Origin: Lithospermum erythrorhizon
Lineage: Eukaryota; Streptophyta; Magnoliopsida; Boraginales; Boraginaceae
DNA length: 64,000 nucleotides
Reading direction: 5' to 3'
Assembly: GCA_019722365.1 (NCBI GenBank)
Contig: JADFUC010001991.1
Coordinates: forward strand, 1 to 64,000
Both the position numbers and the translations under genes were made by a program. A model generated the notes under the pieces. The model was not told the DNA's origin, made no database searches, and saw only the letters and a program-made list of their open reading frames with translations. Below are positions 1-13,168 of the stretch, piece after piece (position 1 is the stretch's first letter; each line of letters starts with the position of its first letter).

Positions 1-263
1 CTCTGATTTGAATTTGTGCTCACTTAACCTTAATTAGCCACGTGGCATTTTTCGAGTATCTCATTTTTAATTAGTTTGATTAACTCGCCTTTAAATAATT
101 TAATTATTATTTTAATAAATTTCGATGATCGACCTGCACATTAATACAAATTCGGATATATATTTTGAACAAGGGTATTGAGGCTAATCAAGCAGCCAAC
201 GGTCCTTAAGCAGTTGGTGGTTGTTGTACTTTCATCTCAGTTTATCGGCACGGTAACAAGACA
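1..263. other. Gene-less AT-rich spacer
   Basis: I see no coding frame, RNA gene or clear repeat boundary in this stretch. It runs into the long terminal inverted repeat that begins at about 264. Confidence 0.6.
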
Positions 264-1247
264 ACCTAGATAAGGTACACCGCTAAGATTTAAATTCTAA
301 TTTAACGCTTTCCGTGAAAATTTAACGTTTCGATATGTCCATTTTTTGGGTCAAATTTCACCCTTAAGAGTTTGTATATTATGCTTTGTAAAGCCAGAAT
401 GTTCGTTAGTGTATAATGGTTTCATTTGTCTCTAACACTTTAATATTAATTACTTTTAATTAAAATATCTCTAGATTAAGATTTTATTGTATATATTAAA
501 ATTAAATATTTTAGATAAATATAATATTATTTAAAATATTTTTATATATTAACTTTGAGTAAAAATTAATATATTTTATTATAAGTTTATTATCCTCTAT
601 ATTAATTATAAAATATTCACAATATTTTTACTATACATTTAATATATCAATCGATATATATAAAAATTAAAAGTATTATTATTATATAATGTACTCCATC
701 CATTTTTATAGTTGTCGCTTGAGCCAAAAATAAAATTTATTTTGATAAGTGTCAGTTTTAGCATAATAAATAGCATTTTTACATTTTTAATGTACTTTTT
801 GACTACTTATTCTCTTGAAATAAACAACCAATCAATCATATTATTTTAATTAATTGTCACTCTATATTTTCAATGCACTTCTGGACTATTTTGTTTTTCT
901 TAATCTATTACAGTACAAAACGACAACCAAAAAATTGATAATTATTAATTTATTTAATGTAACCTATATTGTTATTTTAATTATCTTAAAATATTTAATT
1001 TTAATATATACCTTTAAAATCTTAAGTTGTAGACATTTTTAATATTACAAATTAGCATTCATTATTAAACTGTTAGACTAAATGGTAACCATTTATAATT
1101 AACAGTGGACCATTTATGCAACTTTACAACTTACAACACACAAAACTCTTCAAAATTATATTTTGACCCAAAAAATGTGCAAAACCGTTAAATTATAACG
1201 GCACAGTTAAATTAGGGGATAAATGCCATTACTTGCACAATTATCTA
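264..1247. mobile_element. Non-autonomous long-TIR (Mutator-like) element
   Basis: The segment at about 264-445 reappears as a reverse complement at about 1055-1247. Shared landmarks are a TAATTTAAC block, the string TTTTTTGGGTCAAA, a downstream AAGAGTTT and a TAGATAA near the outer edges, in the same order and at similar spacing. Terminal inverted repeats of about 180 bp on a 1-kb element without a gene are typical of Mutator-like non-autonomous elements. I could not find a clean 9-bp target duplication, so the superfamily is inferred from TIR length only. A MITE lies between the arms. Confidence 0.55.
692..930 (+). mobile_element. Stowaway-like MITE, copy 1
   Basis: It begins TACTCCATCCATTTTTATAG, which resembles the CTCCCTCCGTCC terminus of Stowaway elements, and ends near an inverted GACAACC. 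A second copy of the same sequence lies in reverse orientation at 37224-37438. The shared interior includes TAGCATAATAAATA, TTTTTGACTA and AACAACCAATCAATCAT. The right terminal repeat is lost here. It sits inside the long-TIR element, so it is the younger insertion or was carried along with it. Confidence 0.65.
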
Positions 1248-2009
1248 AACACATCGCTACCGTACTCACTAACTATAATTTAAAAGTACAATTTAAGTAA
1301 TATTTAATGGAACCATTGCTACAATTAACTCTAGTTCATACTTATAACATCTAATCATTTTTAAATAAATAAATGAAAACTCCTCACCCATTATCAATTT
1401 TTCACAAAATTACATTCACCCTTCAATATACCTTGAGATCACACTGTGGCTAAGATTGATGTTCTAAATGGATGCATGTGGTCCTTATTCAAGCTATATG
1501 ATGCATTGTTATATTTATATAGATCAGAGCCAAGCAATAATACATTTGTGAAATTTTTTAATCTGCACGTCAACTGCCAGATATGAATTGTTATTGCCAG
1601 ATATGTTTATATCTAGTAACTTCAGAATTCTATTCTATTATACATATACAGTAACTTCAAAATTGATATAATGTCAATTCGATTCACGACAAATGACAAA
1701 AATAACGTCATTTATTTAAGGATATGGTAACTCAAAGGGAATCAGAAAGAAGACCTATCACTGCACTGTGATTGGATGAGCATGTCTACCGACTCCTAGG
1801 ATGATTATACTAATAAGGATGGGGCCAGATGCTATTATCTGTGATCGCTTAAAAGAGAATTAAATCTCCTTGTTAAAAAAATAAGAATAATTGATATAAG
1901 TTTTTAAATCGCTACAGTTATAGGCAATCAAATTTATAACAACCAAATAACTATATTGCCGCGATGAGATTTCGAATAATAATTCAGATGGAATCTTGAA
2001 TTATTAAAG
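1248..2009. other. Gene-less spacer
   Basis: AT-rich sequence without a supported gene, RNA or repeat boundary. Confidence 0.5.
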
Positions 2010-2680
2010 ACTCAAATAATGTTGATCCATACATGATCGTAGAAAATGTTAGAGTAATATGATAATTCCATAATTAATCGAATCGATCCTGATTGATCCA
2101 ATAAAATTGGGCCTCTCGAAGACGGGGCGCACCAAAGAACCGAATAAATTCGACCCAACCACGCCAGGCGCTGAATGAAAGCCCGATTTGAGGGCAAAGT
2201 CGTTTCAGTTCGGTAAAGAAAAGAAATACCGTTAGAAACCAACAACTTGATTCGACACAATTAAGGTGGTAATTATTAAGTCGTTAATTACTAAGTCCAA
2301 TGAGCCGCTAATCCTTAATCGGTAATGAATGAGTTATCCAGGCTCGATCAAAGTAACCGTCCAAAGACACTTATAAAAGGTAAACCTTGAGGTTAAATCA
2401 AGTAAGTTTACTTTGATACCCAAATACTATATTTTCGTAAACTAAACCTTCTGGATCCGCATCGACTTTAATCGTCGGGAGTGTTTCCTCCTGGCCGGGC
2501 CACCGTCCTTGTTTTCAGAACTCTCATTTGGAAGAAGCGCTGCATCAAAGCTCGAAGATTTGGCGATCCGCCCCGCATGGAAACCGGACTGCATCATCAT
2601 AATACATTGAATTGAATATGATGGATCGATGAATACAATGCTGCGCTCCATTTTATGTATCAATAAACCTAAACCTAGAA
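2010..2680. repeat. LTR-like remnant, possibly Ty3/gypsy Tat type
   Basis: This more GC-rich patch has a TATA-like ACTTATAAAAGG near 2368 followed by a CTTTAATCGTCGGGAGTG segment near 2465 and a CTGGCCGGGCCACC string. That order (TATA, then a 'taatcgtcgg' leader) resembles U3-R-U5 of plant Tat/Retand-like LTRs as I know them. I found no second copy and no clear termini in the window. The minus-strand frames here are not convincing genes. Confidence 0.35.
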
Positions 2681-4138
2681 GAAATTTCCAAGATACCTAG
2701 ACGGACTGGGCCCAATACTGATGTGACTGTGAACTTAACGCTTCACTCTAGTATTACTCTAACAATGATACATACATTTAAAATTGTTTTTACACATATA
2801 AAGTTGTGATTGTAATTGTATTTCGGTTAGTATAGTTATAATACAATATGCATATATAGCTAATAACAACACATTCAACCTTTGAAATGAAACATTTAGG
2901 TAATTGCTAGGTATCAAAAAGTGTTTTCATTTTGTAAAACAACTCAATTTTTCATTTTAAACTCAATTTTTTTAGTTATATTAATTTCTTATGCATACTG
3001 CACTCAGCAAATTAAAGTATTTATATACTGGAAATAAATACTACGTGAAATTAATTGATTGTTTAGGGATGAAGAACGAATTAACTAATGAAGTATGGAC
3101 ATTTGTTTTTATGGTAAAGAGAAGGCTTAAAATACTACACAAAATCTTTTTACCTATAAAGAAACCCGGAAACGATTTTATCTAACTTGCATAGTTACAT
3201 CATTCGCCTTCCATATGAAAAAGTAGTAAAATGTGATTTGTTAGAAACTTCCTATTATTAACCACAAAAGAAGATCACATCATTATTCCCTCCATTTCTT
3301 ATTCTTCAAAAGTAAAAACAAAGTCCAAATTCTTCTAATTGGATGGACATAGAGTCATAGACGCAAAATAGAATGTGTATTATATTTTGAGTTGCTAACA
3401 AGAGCGTGTGGGACAATTGATGTGATGCGTTGTGAATAATAAAATTAGAGTGGTAATGTATGTCAATATGTCATGTGTTGGTTTATGAGCTAATTCTATT
3501 GACACGTTCACAAGGGGTTAAATCATTTTGGTTCCAACGCGGGGTTTTAGCATAGTAGAGAAATGGACAAATAAATTAAGTCCCACTTAAACATTTCCAT
3601 TAGCATTTGCCTCCTCTTTTATCTTTTTGTTTTTTACCATTATTCTTTGAAAATACTTCTGATAAATTTTCTCTATATCTTATTCATAGTTATTACACAT
3701 TCCAACGGACCTACTTTAGTAGCGGTTGATATTTTCTTGTAAGTTGCATTTTATAATAGGAACTTATATTTTCCTTTTGACTATATATCAATATGAGTTA
3801 TTACAAATATTTCATTTATAAAAAGTATGAGTATATTTCTTCTTTTTTCATATTATCAAAATATTAAAAGCATTTTTAGTCAAACCTTTCTCCGACTTTG
3901 ATGAATTTTTATATGATTTAATTATTTTAATTTTTCTCGAGGCCTCAGATTATAATCAGTGCCGAATTCCCATGAAATTATCTCATGACATTAGGCTGCG
4001 AGTCAGCCTGACATAAGATGGGTGCAATAATTTTAAATTAAAATAATTTGCGACCACATGTAAAATTAAATCATGCCTGCGCCTCCGCCAAAAGCCAATA
4101 TTAAATTACCCATATATTATGAAAAGGACACTAATAAT
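2681..4138. other. Gene-less spacer
   Basis: AT-rich, with a short plus-strand frame at 2991-3185 that has no recognisable motif. A TTCCCTCCATTTCTTATTC string near 3295 could be one end of a MITE, but I found no matching inverted end. Confidence 0.5.
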
Positions 4139-5360
4139 TAGGGACGGATTCTGTTGTGTGTGATGTCTGAGAACATCACTAAAGTATGAAGTGCCCCAAT
4201 GGTGATGTATTAAAACTCAACATGGCTTAGGTTCGAATCTCGGTTATGTCTTTTCCTTTTTTCCTTAGCTAACCAATATTTTGTTGCCTATATTTGCTCT
4301 AACTAACAAGTACTGTTACACGTTTCCTCCCTCATTACCACTTTAATTTATCACCTAACAGGGTGCCAACAACAAAATACTTAAACCGACCAACCGAACC
4401 GAAAATAATGTAAATTTTTTAACCGACGGAATCGAACCGATTTAGGTTCAAGGCCGGAGAGAACTTAACTACTTTAGTCGTCTTTGAAATAACCGAACCG
4501 AATCCGATTTCTAAATTTTCAGTAGATTTTTCAATTTTTATTTATTACTTACTTTTCAAGATTCAGAAGATTCGTGACGCTGCACATTTTGGGCAATTTA
4601 TAATTTAGATTTAACTTTGCTCATTATTTCCAGATAACGAAATAAAAATATATATAAATCTTCTAAACTAATAACATAGAAAACAATACAAAGATACGTA
4701 AATAAATGATATCACAGATCGAATGCCAGACAAGTAGATCAGATAATTCAATCTTAAAAGGAGTTCATCTAAATTACAAAGGTTAAATCTAGTTTACACT
4801 TAATTTTGAGTCAAGACGATACGCTCAAAAAAATGTCTCAAACAAATTTAACCGAAACCGAACCGGAACCAACGGGAACCGATAGGATCGAACCGAACCG
4901 ATTAGGTTCCTCACTCGGTAGAATCGATGAAATAGGTTCACTCTTGGCTCAAAACCGAAGCGAACCGAACCGTCAACCCCTATCACCTAACTATAATAAT
5001 TCCTTACCTATATTTACTTCTTTAAAATTTCGTTATTCACATTTCCATCTCTTAAATAACATATTCAAAAACCTAACAATCATTAAGTCATCATCTTGCA
5101 AGTTCTTGGTCCTGACCACACGCCAAGGGTGAATCAGAGAGTAAGATTATTATAATTGGGGTTTTGAATCACACTATTTTTGTTATCATCTATATCCATT
5201 GGCTAATAATCTTGAATAAATCTTGTTATGGTGTAACAATAATTTTTACTTATAATCTTTTGGATTCGTTATGATTATAGTTAGCCATAATTTTTTTAAT
5301 AAAAATGTATATACTCAATAATAATAGGACATCATATCATTAAAATCCTCACCACATCAA
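4139..5360. mobile_element. hAT-type non-autonomous element, copy 1 (interrupted)
   Basis: This is the reverse-complement relative of the element at 39665-40298, which it matches across its full length once the inner insertion at 4359-4982 is removed. It starts TAGGGACGGA, corresponding to the CAGGGGCGGAGCC end of the other copy. The flanking octamers are CTAATAAT (4131-4138) and GTAATAAT (5361-5368), a 7/8 match as expected for the 8-bp target duplication of hAT transposition. The right terminal repeat is decayed. No transposase is encoded. Confidence 0.75.
4359..4982. mobile_element. hAT-type non-autonomous element nested in another hAT element
   Basis: It begins CAGGGTGCCAAC and ends GTCAACCCCTA, which are imperfect inverted ends. 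The octamer TCACCTAA stands directly on both sides (4351-4358 and 4983-4990), a perfect 8-bp target-site duplication. Removing the 624 bp plus one octamer restores the host element aligned to its second copy at 39.7-40.3 kb. The interior is rich in ACCGAACC-type repeats near both ends, as in many plant hAT elements. The open frame at 4806-5132 translates these repeats and is not a gene. Confidence 0.85.
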
Positions 5361-5461
5361 GTAATAATAATTAATATCATTAAATTTTTTATTATTGATA
5401 TGTTATTGTTTCACTTTTGTGTTTCCTTTTCTTTTAAAGAAGTCAATAATGGATTTATGAT

Positions 5462-7060
5462 ACCGAAAACTTATTAAAAAAAACATTAAAATAATTAAAC
5501 GAATTAATCAAATTAATTAAATTGTGCCACTCAAAGAAATGCCACGCGTGGCTTGTGATTCTCGATCGAACCCTAAATTTAATGTAAAAACCTCGATCAA
5601 ACAAGGATTTCCGAGAAAACAGTCCCGAATTAAATGTTCATTAAATTTAGTAATTCAAATCTGAGACTCCAGAAAGAACGGACTCAAAATAAAGACTCAG
5701 TTAGTTCGGGTCAACATGAAATTGTTAATCTAAAAAGTAATCTGAAACATTCTTTTTACATAAAAGAGGCGCCCCATATTATTACTTGGAGGCAAAGTAA
5801 TTATTAAATATCCGACGGTTCAGATCTTGCCTCAAAATTCAATGGTTAGGATCATGATCCAAATGAAAATAAATCAACCAATCAGAAGCAAGTATTCAAA
5901 GCCCAAAAGCCTATAAATACCCCCTTTTATTTGAAAATTACATCATATTTTACATCACGCGTGGTCGGAAACACCTCCGTATAGCCTAAAAATAGGGGCC
6001 TGTATGTGGAGTTACTACTAATAAACGCAGAATTCTTCGTGCTCAAGCAAAATCTATGAGAATCAATTTAGATTGAAGAACGCTCGAATATTCAGAACAA
6101 GCTAAATGCCCCGATAATTCCAAATCTCAAATGAACACTCGATAAGTCTCAATTTTGATTCATCAAGTTCCGTGAATATGAATACACCGAACGCTCACTC
6201 TATAGCCGGATTCCAAACAAGAAAACACGGGTGCTAAGGCCCATATCTAAATCAACAATCATCATAAACAAGGTTGAAACGCTCCATCTTCATATTGATC
6301 ATCACTACTAACAACAAGCTGCTAAGGCCGTTGTAGTATAAGCTAGAAGCAACGCCGCTTCAAAGTTTAAATCAAGTTCCACCATCATCACTACAAAGAA
6401 CGAAGTCACAGCATGTTGTATTATAAGCTATGTCGACGCCGCCTAAAGCTTAAATCAAATCCCAAATGAGACCAAATCTCACTAAGTTCCACCCGTATTT
6501 AAAGATCTTATCCAGCCTACACAATCCCGGGGCCTCGGGTACCCTATCCTGCTTCTCGTAAAAGGCGAAGCCTCCCACCAAAGAAGCATTTCAAAAAGAA
6601 AACCAAGCCCCACACTACGCACGCACGCAAAGAAATCCATCAAGCCCAAAAATGTACTGCAGATGAAGTCCAAGACCCAAAATCGTTTCGAACACCGCTA
6701 ACACGGGAATATGTCATAAGGCTCCCTGCCGACCATATCCAAGTCCAACCGCCTCAAGTCCATCAAGACCGGACACATATCCATCTCGTGAATAGCACCT
6801 ATCCATATCAAATCAAGACAAGTCAAGCTCAAATCAAGTCGAGCTCATGCTCAAGTTTGGTCAAGTTACATTCACAAATCGTCAAGAACGCTTAAGGATC
6901 CATAATTTGGATACGATCCTTCAATTTATGTTCAGACACCTATAATTTCCCTGTAGCTGGGTTTTATTTTGTACCCCATTTTATAAATAATAAAAATTCT
7001 TCTTTGCATTACAAGATCTTCACTTAAATTCTTGATATTTTAGTTAGACAATAAGTTTAT
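5462..7060 (+). repeat. LTR-like repeat family F, copy 1 (probable solo LTR)
   Basis: About 1.6 kb that matches 37439-39030 in the same orientation, from an AAAACTTATTAAAA start to an ATTTTGTAC...AATAATAAAA end. Both copies have a TATA box in the same place (CTATAAATACCCCC at 5911 here), a shared GCAAAATCTATGAGAATC block and a GGAGGCAAAGTAATT block. This arrangement of TATA early and polyadenylation-like tail late suggests a long LTR from a gypsy element standing alone. Internal retroelement sequence is absent on either side. The minus-strand frame at 6482-6673 is incidental. Confidence 0.6.
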
Positions 7061-7913
7061 TTATCTAATTTTCTTTTTTATATAATATTCTAATTTTTTT
7101 TCCGTTTCTATATTTGACTTTCAATTAGTTTTTATTCATTGTTCTAATAATTATATATTTAATATTGTTAGATTTGTCTTTAAAACTGTAATTTTTATAA
7201 CATAACTAATAAGTATTTATTGATCAAAGTTTGACATGAAAAAATAAAATAAAAATAATTCAATCGGATGAAGTAATATGTTAGTTTTCATGCTAAAACA
7301 GTTCAGAATCGATAAAAATAATATTTATTTTATGATGTTAAAAATACATTCATGAACATGTGCATTATAAGTATGTAATCCACGAGTCTCTCAACTTTTA
7401 TTTGAATGGCTTTCTCGAACATTTTATATTAATTTTTTTATGTTATATTATTATAAAACTCCATATCGAGTTATGTTAATCACATAAGTATATATTATTG
7501 AAGTTGAATTTGTAATGAAAAATAAATTGTAACATTTATATTTTATAAAAGAAGCATGTCATATTTATTTCCTTGAGTTCATTGAAATTTATTTGGAATA
7601 TTTCATTCAGATATGGTATCCAATATGTGGCCTCTTCTGGCTATTATGCATAACTTAATAAAATATATAGAAATTATTATATTTTGTAAATATTACTGAG
7701 ACAATTATTAATTAAAACATATTAAAATAAACATAATAACATAAGATTGAAAAATAGAATTATATGTAATTTATACTACAAATTAATTGAGAAGTTAATA
7801 AATTATACTATAATGTGCTAATAATTTTTAATTAATTAAAATAATATCTAGAAACCTATTATAATGTGATAACGAGTAATTAGTTGATCATACTTTTTAT
7901 AGTTCTTCCGTTC
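7061..7913. other. Gene-less AT-rich spacer
   Basis: No gene, RNA or clear repeat boundary was seen. Confidence 0.5.
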
Positions 7914-8160
7914 CTAATAGATTGTCCAGTTTTGACTTTTCGATAATTTTATTTTTTCAAGTTTGACGTTAAATATTTTTGTTTGTGTTGTATAATATTC
8001 GATGAAAAATGTATCAATGGAAAGAATTTGAAATGTATTTTTCATTGATATAGTTTTCATAAAATATTATACAACATAAATTAAAATATTTAAGATCAAA
8101 TTTGGAAAAGTAAGACTATCAAAAGGTCAAAAGTGGATCATCTGTTAAAAACGGAGGGAG
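7914..8160. mobile_element. Stowaway MITE
   Basis: The left end reads CTTCCGTTCCTAATAGAT and the right end, reverse complemented, reads CTCCCTCCGTTTTTAACAGAT. The two arms pair along most of the 247-bp element, including GTCCAGTTTTGACTTTT against its inverse and a TATAATATT...AATATTATA pair near the middle. The whole element therefore folds into one hairpin. The CTCCCTCCGTT terminus is the Stowaway (Tc1/mariner) signature. It has no coding capacity. Confidence 0.85.
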
Positions 8161-8929
8161 AATTTATTAACGGAACACTACTTTAGCAAAGAGGCTATAA
8201 GTATAAATTAAATTAGTATCTTTATACAATACAAGAACCAGACAACAAAAATTATTAAAATTGATATTTCTAATTTTTATATAAGAGTGAATGATATTTC
8301 TTACCTTTTTAAATCAAAATTATTATTACATTTTTTTTTATCTGTTTTGATGGTAGCAAATTATTCCTTACATTTTTTATAGGCGGGAATAAAAATGTAT
8401 TTTCACTAAATTATGGGTATCATATTCCCACTTAGCACTTTCATATTTATTTATTATCGCATCAATATAATTCTTTTCATAGATAATTAAATATTTCTTT
8501 TCAAATATAATAAAATATGCAATTGATAAGATATTCAAAAATGTCTAATTATAAGTTTCATAAAAATATAATAACTTCATAATTTCTAGTACTGTGCATA
8601 AAGAGTCACATTTGTGTAACCAACTCATCACAATACAATTGCTTTTATATTATTCATAAAAGAGGCAAGTAATGTTTTACATAAAAAAAAAATATGAGAT
8701 ACTTTTATAATTAAACCTTAAAGATGATTGAAAGGTGATATGGTAAAATTAATGAAATATATTATATCATTAAAGATATATACTTAAAAAAAATATAAAG
8801 AATCACATAACTAAGAACAAAATGAGTTTTAGATTACTACAAAATTGAAGTATAATTTATAAATTTACTTGTATAGTTAATAAGTCAATTAATATATTAT
8901 TTGGTTCGTTTTTGGTTTTATAAAGACAT
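8161..8929. other. Gene-less AT-rich spacer
   Basis: No supported feature. Confidence 0.5.
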
Positions 8930-10852
8930 GCATCGGTAAAGTAGGTACGTAAGATGTGAATTCAAGAAGAGAATGTTCCGAAGTTACATTTAGATAAAGA
9001 GTCAGTAATATAAGTTTCAGGATGATACTGGGATTGATTTAATACCATGCATAACATTTCTAGAAATGTAGCGTATCGAATTTTCTTTTTCTTCTAGATA
9101 AGGGGTGATTGATGATATAATTTAGTTTGTTAAAGGATAAGAAAGTATGGGTATTACGATATCCGTTGGAGAATTTGTGTATGTCAGACGTAGTTCGGGA
9201 GTTTAATATATGTGAACATAGGTAATGAAAGGTATATTTGGGGGTTATATGTATTGGCTATCGAATATGGTGGAGTCACGATTATGCTAGAAATATGGGG
9301 ATTAAAGGTATATGCAATATTGAAAGGCTGGTAATTTTGATGACATTTATGTATCATATTACGGTTGTTATTAGCTGGCTTATATGTGTTATTAAATCGC
9401 AGTATTTGGAAGTTGGGGCTAATAATAAATCGGTGGAGGCTACACTTTTCGAGATGGATATGACGACAAGCTGTGGAACCATATGATGTTGATGTAAATG
9501 ACGTAGCGATACAACGCTTAGATTTTGATGATTAAGAGACGACTATCTCAGAGGTGTGTAACGACGAGAATAAGTATGGATATGCTCATAAGGTAGTAAG
9601 ACCAAAGTGTAGAGTATGAAAATGCCGCATCTGTGGCTATGAGTAAAATATCCAATGCATGAGTTGAAGTTGATTGGTATAGTTTGCGTTTGAAATTTGG
9701 AGTTCCTTCTGCTAGAGAAAGTGGGATTCACGACAAGGAAATTGCATGAAGAATTATTAAGTGCGCATCATGATTTCAAGAAGTATCCTCTAGAGCCGTA
9801 TAATGCATTATAAGGTGATATACACCTGCTATCTAGTTGTGTCGAAATGGCAGTTTTATGTGGAGTTGAATGATGTTAATGACTGTGGTACATAATAAAT
9901 CGTTAGACGATATCATGATGTTATATAAGAAATGAACTAATAAGGTAGATAATTGTTAGATGACTTTTAAGAATGTTAATGATAAAATGTTAAGGAGATA
10001 TCGATGATTATGTAAGCATATTGAAATTGTCATAATGATGTAATATCTAATACGGAGATATACGAGGTTGATATATCGATTTCGTTGATATTTGACGCTG
10101 AGATTATGCGATTTGTTCCCATGAAATGTTCGGATCGCGTTCTATTACCAGGATGCTATGATTACGTGTTGTTGATTAAAAGTATAACCATTAGTCGGGG
10201 AGTAAATTCCTTGTTGGGTTGACGAGTTCATATAATCAGCCGAAAGTAAACGATAACGAAAGGGTATGATCGCAATGAAGCGTAACATTATAAATACGGT
10301 GTAAATGATTATCGAAAGTAATCTATGCGGATCGGATAATGCGATTAAATGAGGGGTTCAGTAGAATGTTGTTGTACGATTCATTGGTTGATTGTGCAAT
10401 ACTTGTTATGTGAGTCGATTTGGATTTCCTTTACGATAAGGTAATTTGATTATTCTTTATATTATGTATATATGTTAATTTACGTGAGAAGCCGCGATTA
10501 ACACCGATATGTGGAAAGTGGCTAAACGAAATATGAGATAATAAATGACTTAAATAGAGGCGTAGACGCATTCAGCGAAGATAAAATTTTGTGTGAAAAC
10601 ATGAAGTCGACATTACTTACGCTATACGGTGATACTACGTGAATTATGAAGATGACATCACGCGGAGACGCCAACAATTGACTAATAATGGTGGGGGACG
10701 GAGACGACAGAGATATCGATTCGAGAGGCGTAAGTCATGTGCCCATAAGTTATTATGATATTAGATAATAAACGGAGTTGAAAACAAGTGCGGTTATAAG
10801 GCTTAATCGGTCGATGAAAGTAAATTTCGGTGACGAATGTTTGTTAAAAGGG
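8930..10852 (+). pseudogene. Decayed internal region upstream of LTR E (retroelement remnant)
   Basis: Composition changes here from AT-rich spacer to more balanced sequence with many CG steps, continuing without a break into the LTR at 10853. The last bases before the LTR (TTGTTAAAAGGG) are purine-rich, as a polypurine tract would be. This suggests the 3' internal part of a gypsy element whose 5' part is lost. The reading frames are so broken that I cannot name a domain, and frames such as 9238-9486 show no motif. The link to the LTR rests on adjacency and the purine run only. Confidence 0.35.
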
Positions 10853-13070
10853 TGTAACGTAAAAACCTGTGAACGACCGCTAATTAATAAATTAAAAGGT
10901 GAAATTATTAAATTGATTTACGAATAACCCTCGTCTGCACTAATATTATTGAAATAGTATAATTAGTTGCTCAATGGAGCATTTCGGCGGGTAAATAAAA
11001 AAAATTTGAAGTTGAATAGCCTGAATGCAAATAATCGGCTCGGTTGACAAGATATTTCGGTTTTGAGAATTTTAAAGTTTTAATCGAAAGGAATGATATT
11101 ATTTAGGCGGTAATATAATTTGAGTATATAAATCAACGCATCGCCAAGCCGATTGTCGAAATAAGTTAAAACGAGAGGTATCGAGCGAATTAAAGGCCCG
11201 GATTTTCACCGGTTGGGCTTTTGGGCCCAACCCAATTACCAAACCACTTAAGAGACACTATTTTAAGCCCAAAGCCCAAACCCAACCCATTTCATCTTTT
11301 ATTCCAAGCTTAACAAGAACAAATGACGGGTACTCGTTCTTTGATTTTTCTTTCTCAATTTTCTCCTCACCCTCAAGCTTTGAGCTAGAATTTTCGAGAC
11401 GTTTCTCCTCATCATCCCCCGCTGCTTCAAGGTAAAAAAGGTGCGATATTTTGAGTATTTTGTGAAATCTCCAAACTTTGACTTTTGTTGACTTTGATAT
11501 TTTGAATTTTATTTCTCCAATTGATTGGGTTGTGATTAGTTATTCTTAGATTGAAATACGGTGTTCATGTGAAATTTCGGATGTTTTTAGGACGGTTGAC
11601 TTTTGAACTTTTGGGTTGACTTAGGATTTTGGGTATATTATTGAATGTAATTATTGTCTAGGCTTAAATTGTATTATAGGAATTCGATAAATGATCGATA
11701 ATTGGGGTAGAAAGTTGTGAAGCTTATAGAAGTGAAATGACTTTCGGTGATCGGGTTGATTTTCGCTTAAAATGTATTGGTTAATGTAAATAAGTTAACG
11801 GATTTTTATTGTGGTTGTTTTGAGATACAAATATGAATGATAGGTGTTGGAAGCGAATAAAGTTGAAATTGATCTTGTTGGATTTTGGGCAAGAAACTAA
11901 CTTGGGGTGGATTGTAATGGTAGTTACGGTTAAGTTAATAGGAAAAGTTGAAATTCATAGATTGATTGGAATTATTTGAAATGTCGGGAGTTTGAATAGG
12001 ATATGCTTCATTATCGAATTTAGTCCGGTACGAGGGTTGTCATCAAAATTGTTATTGAAACATAATCCGTAATCTTTACGAAGTCAGAATTTATAACGAA
12101 ATGGGTTAAAAAGTCTCGGCATTTAAATTAGGATAAAAAAGTGGGTCGAAATGGTTACGAAGTTGTGATTTTATTTTTGTAATGTCTGCTCGTACTGGCT
12201 GGGAACACAAGCAGATCGATTGATCGGTTGGGCGCCAGCGTACTAGCCAAGGGATTTATCACTCAAGCTTGTTATCTTATTTATGTTCGGGGGCGTTGTA
12301 TGGTAAATTAGTTGTGACAATGTATCTCGTGTCACAACCTATCTCGTGTGTACGTCAGCAGATCGCGAATTGTCGACTGGGCGGGAAGTCGCATTACGGT
12401 GTGTTATTGAGGGTATTTATGCTCAAGCGCATATTTATGTTTTTGTGAAATTTTGAGTATGTTTACGCTGAAAGCGTATTCCCTCGTATTCATGTTGAGT
12501 ATAATTTCATGGAAGTATTCGATGACTGCTGAAAGTGCGTGTTGTGTACGATTTGGTTGTATCACATATAGATGTTACTTGAAACGCTGTCAAGCAGTGC
12601 TGTTTGACATCAGACGCAAGCGATTCAGACGCTGAGACGACGGGTGTTCGAAGGGCGAGCTGAAAAAGGATATGGCGATGTCGGGTGTTCGAAAGGTGAG
12701 CCCGCCGGCAAGATATTATGTTGTGTTGGTCGTTCGGCGGTGAGCCTCGCCGAAAAGGATACGCTGTTGCTCGGGTGTTCGGCGGTGAATTTCGCCAGAC
12801 AACGATGAATCGTTATATATGATGTTATTGCGGTTTCACTTACAAATCATTTATTTGCGGGTCGCGTATTAACGCGTTAAGGTGAAATTCTTACCGTTAC
12901 TTGTTTGATTGCGCGACGTGAAATATGGCCTCGTGGGCGTTAATGTGAAGTCGAAGTTTTTCGTATGTGCGCATTTATTTCGGCGAGTATTCGCTATGAT
13001 GTTCAATAGTTAAGATATTTTTGTAGTATATTTGTATAACTCTATTTACCCATCTTATTAAGATTGGAGA

Positions 13071-13168
<98 letters not shown>

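Noticed and set aside
4806..5132. Pro/Thr/Glu-rich open frame
   Set aside because: It translates the ACCGAACC repeats of a hAT element and crosses the element boundary.
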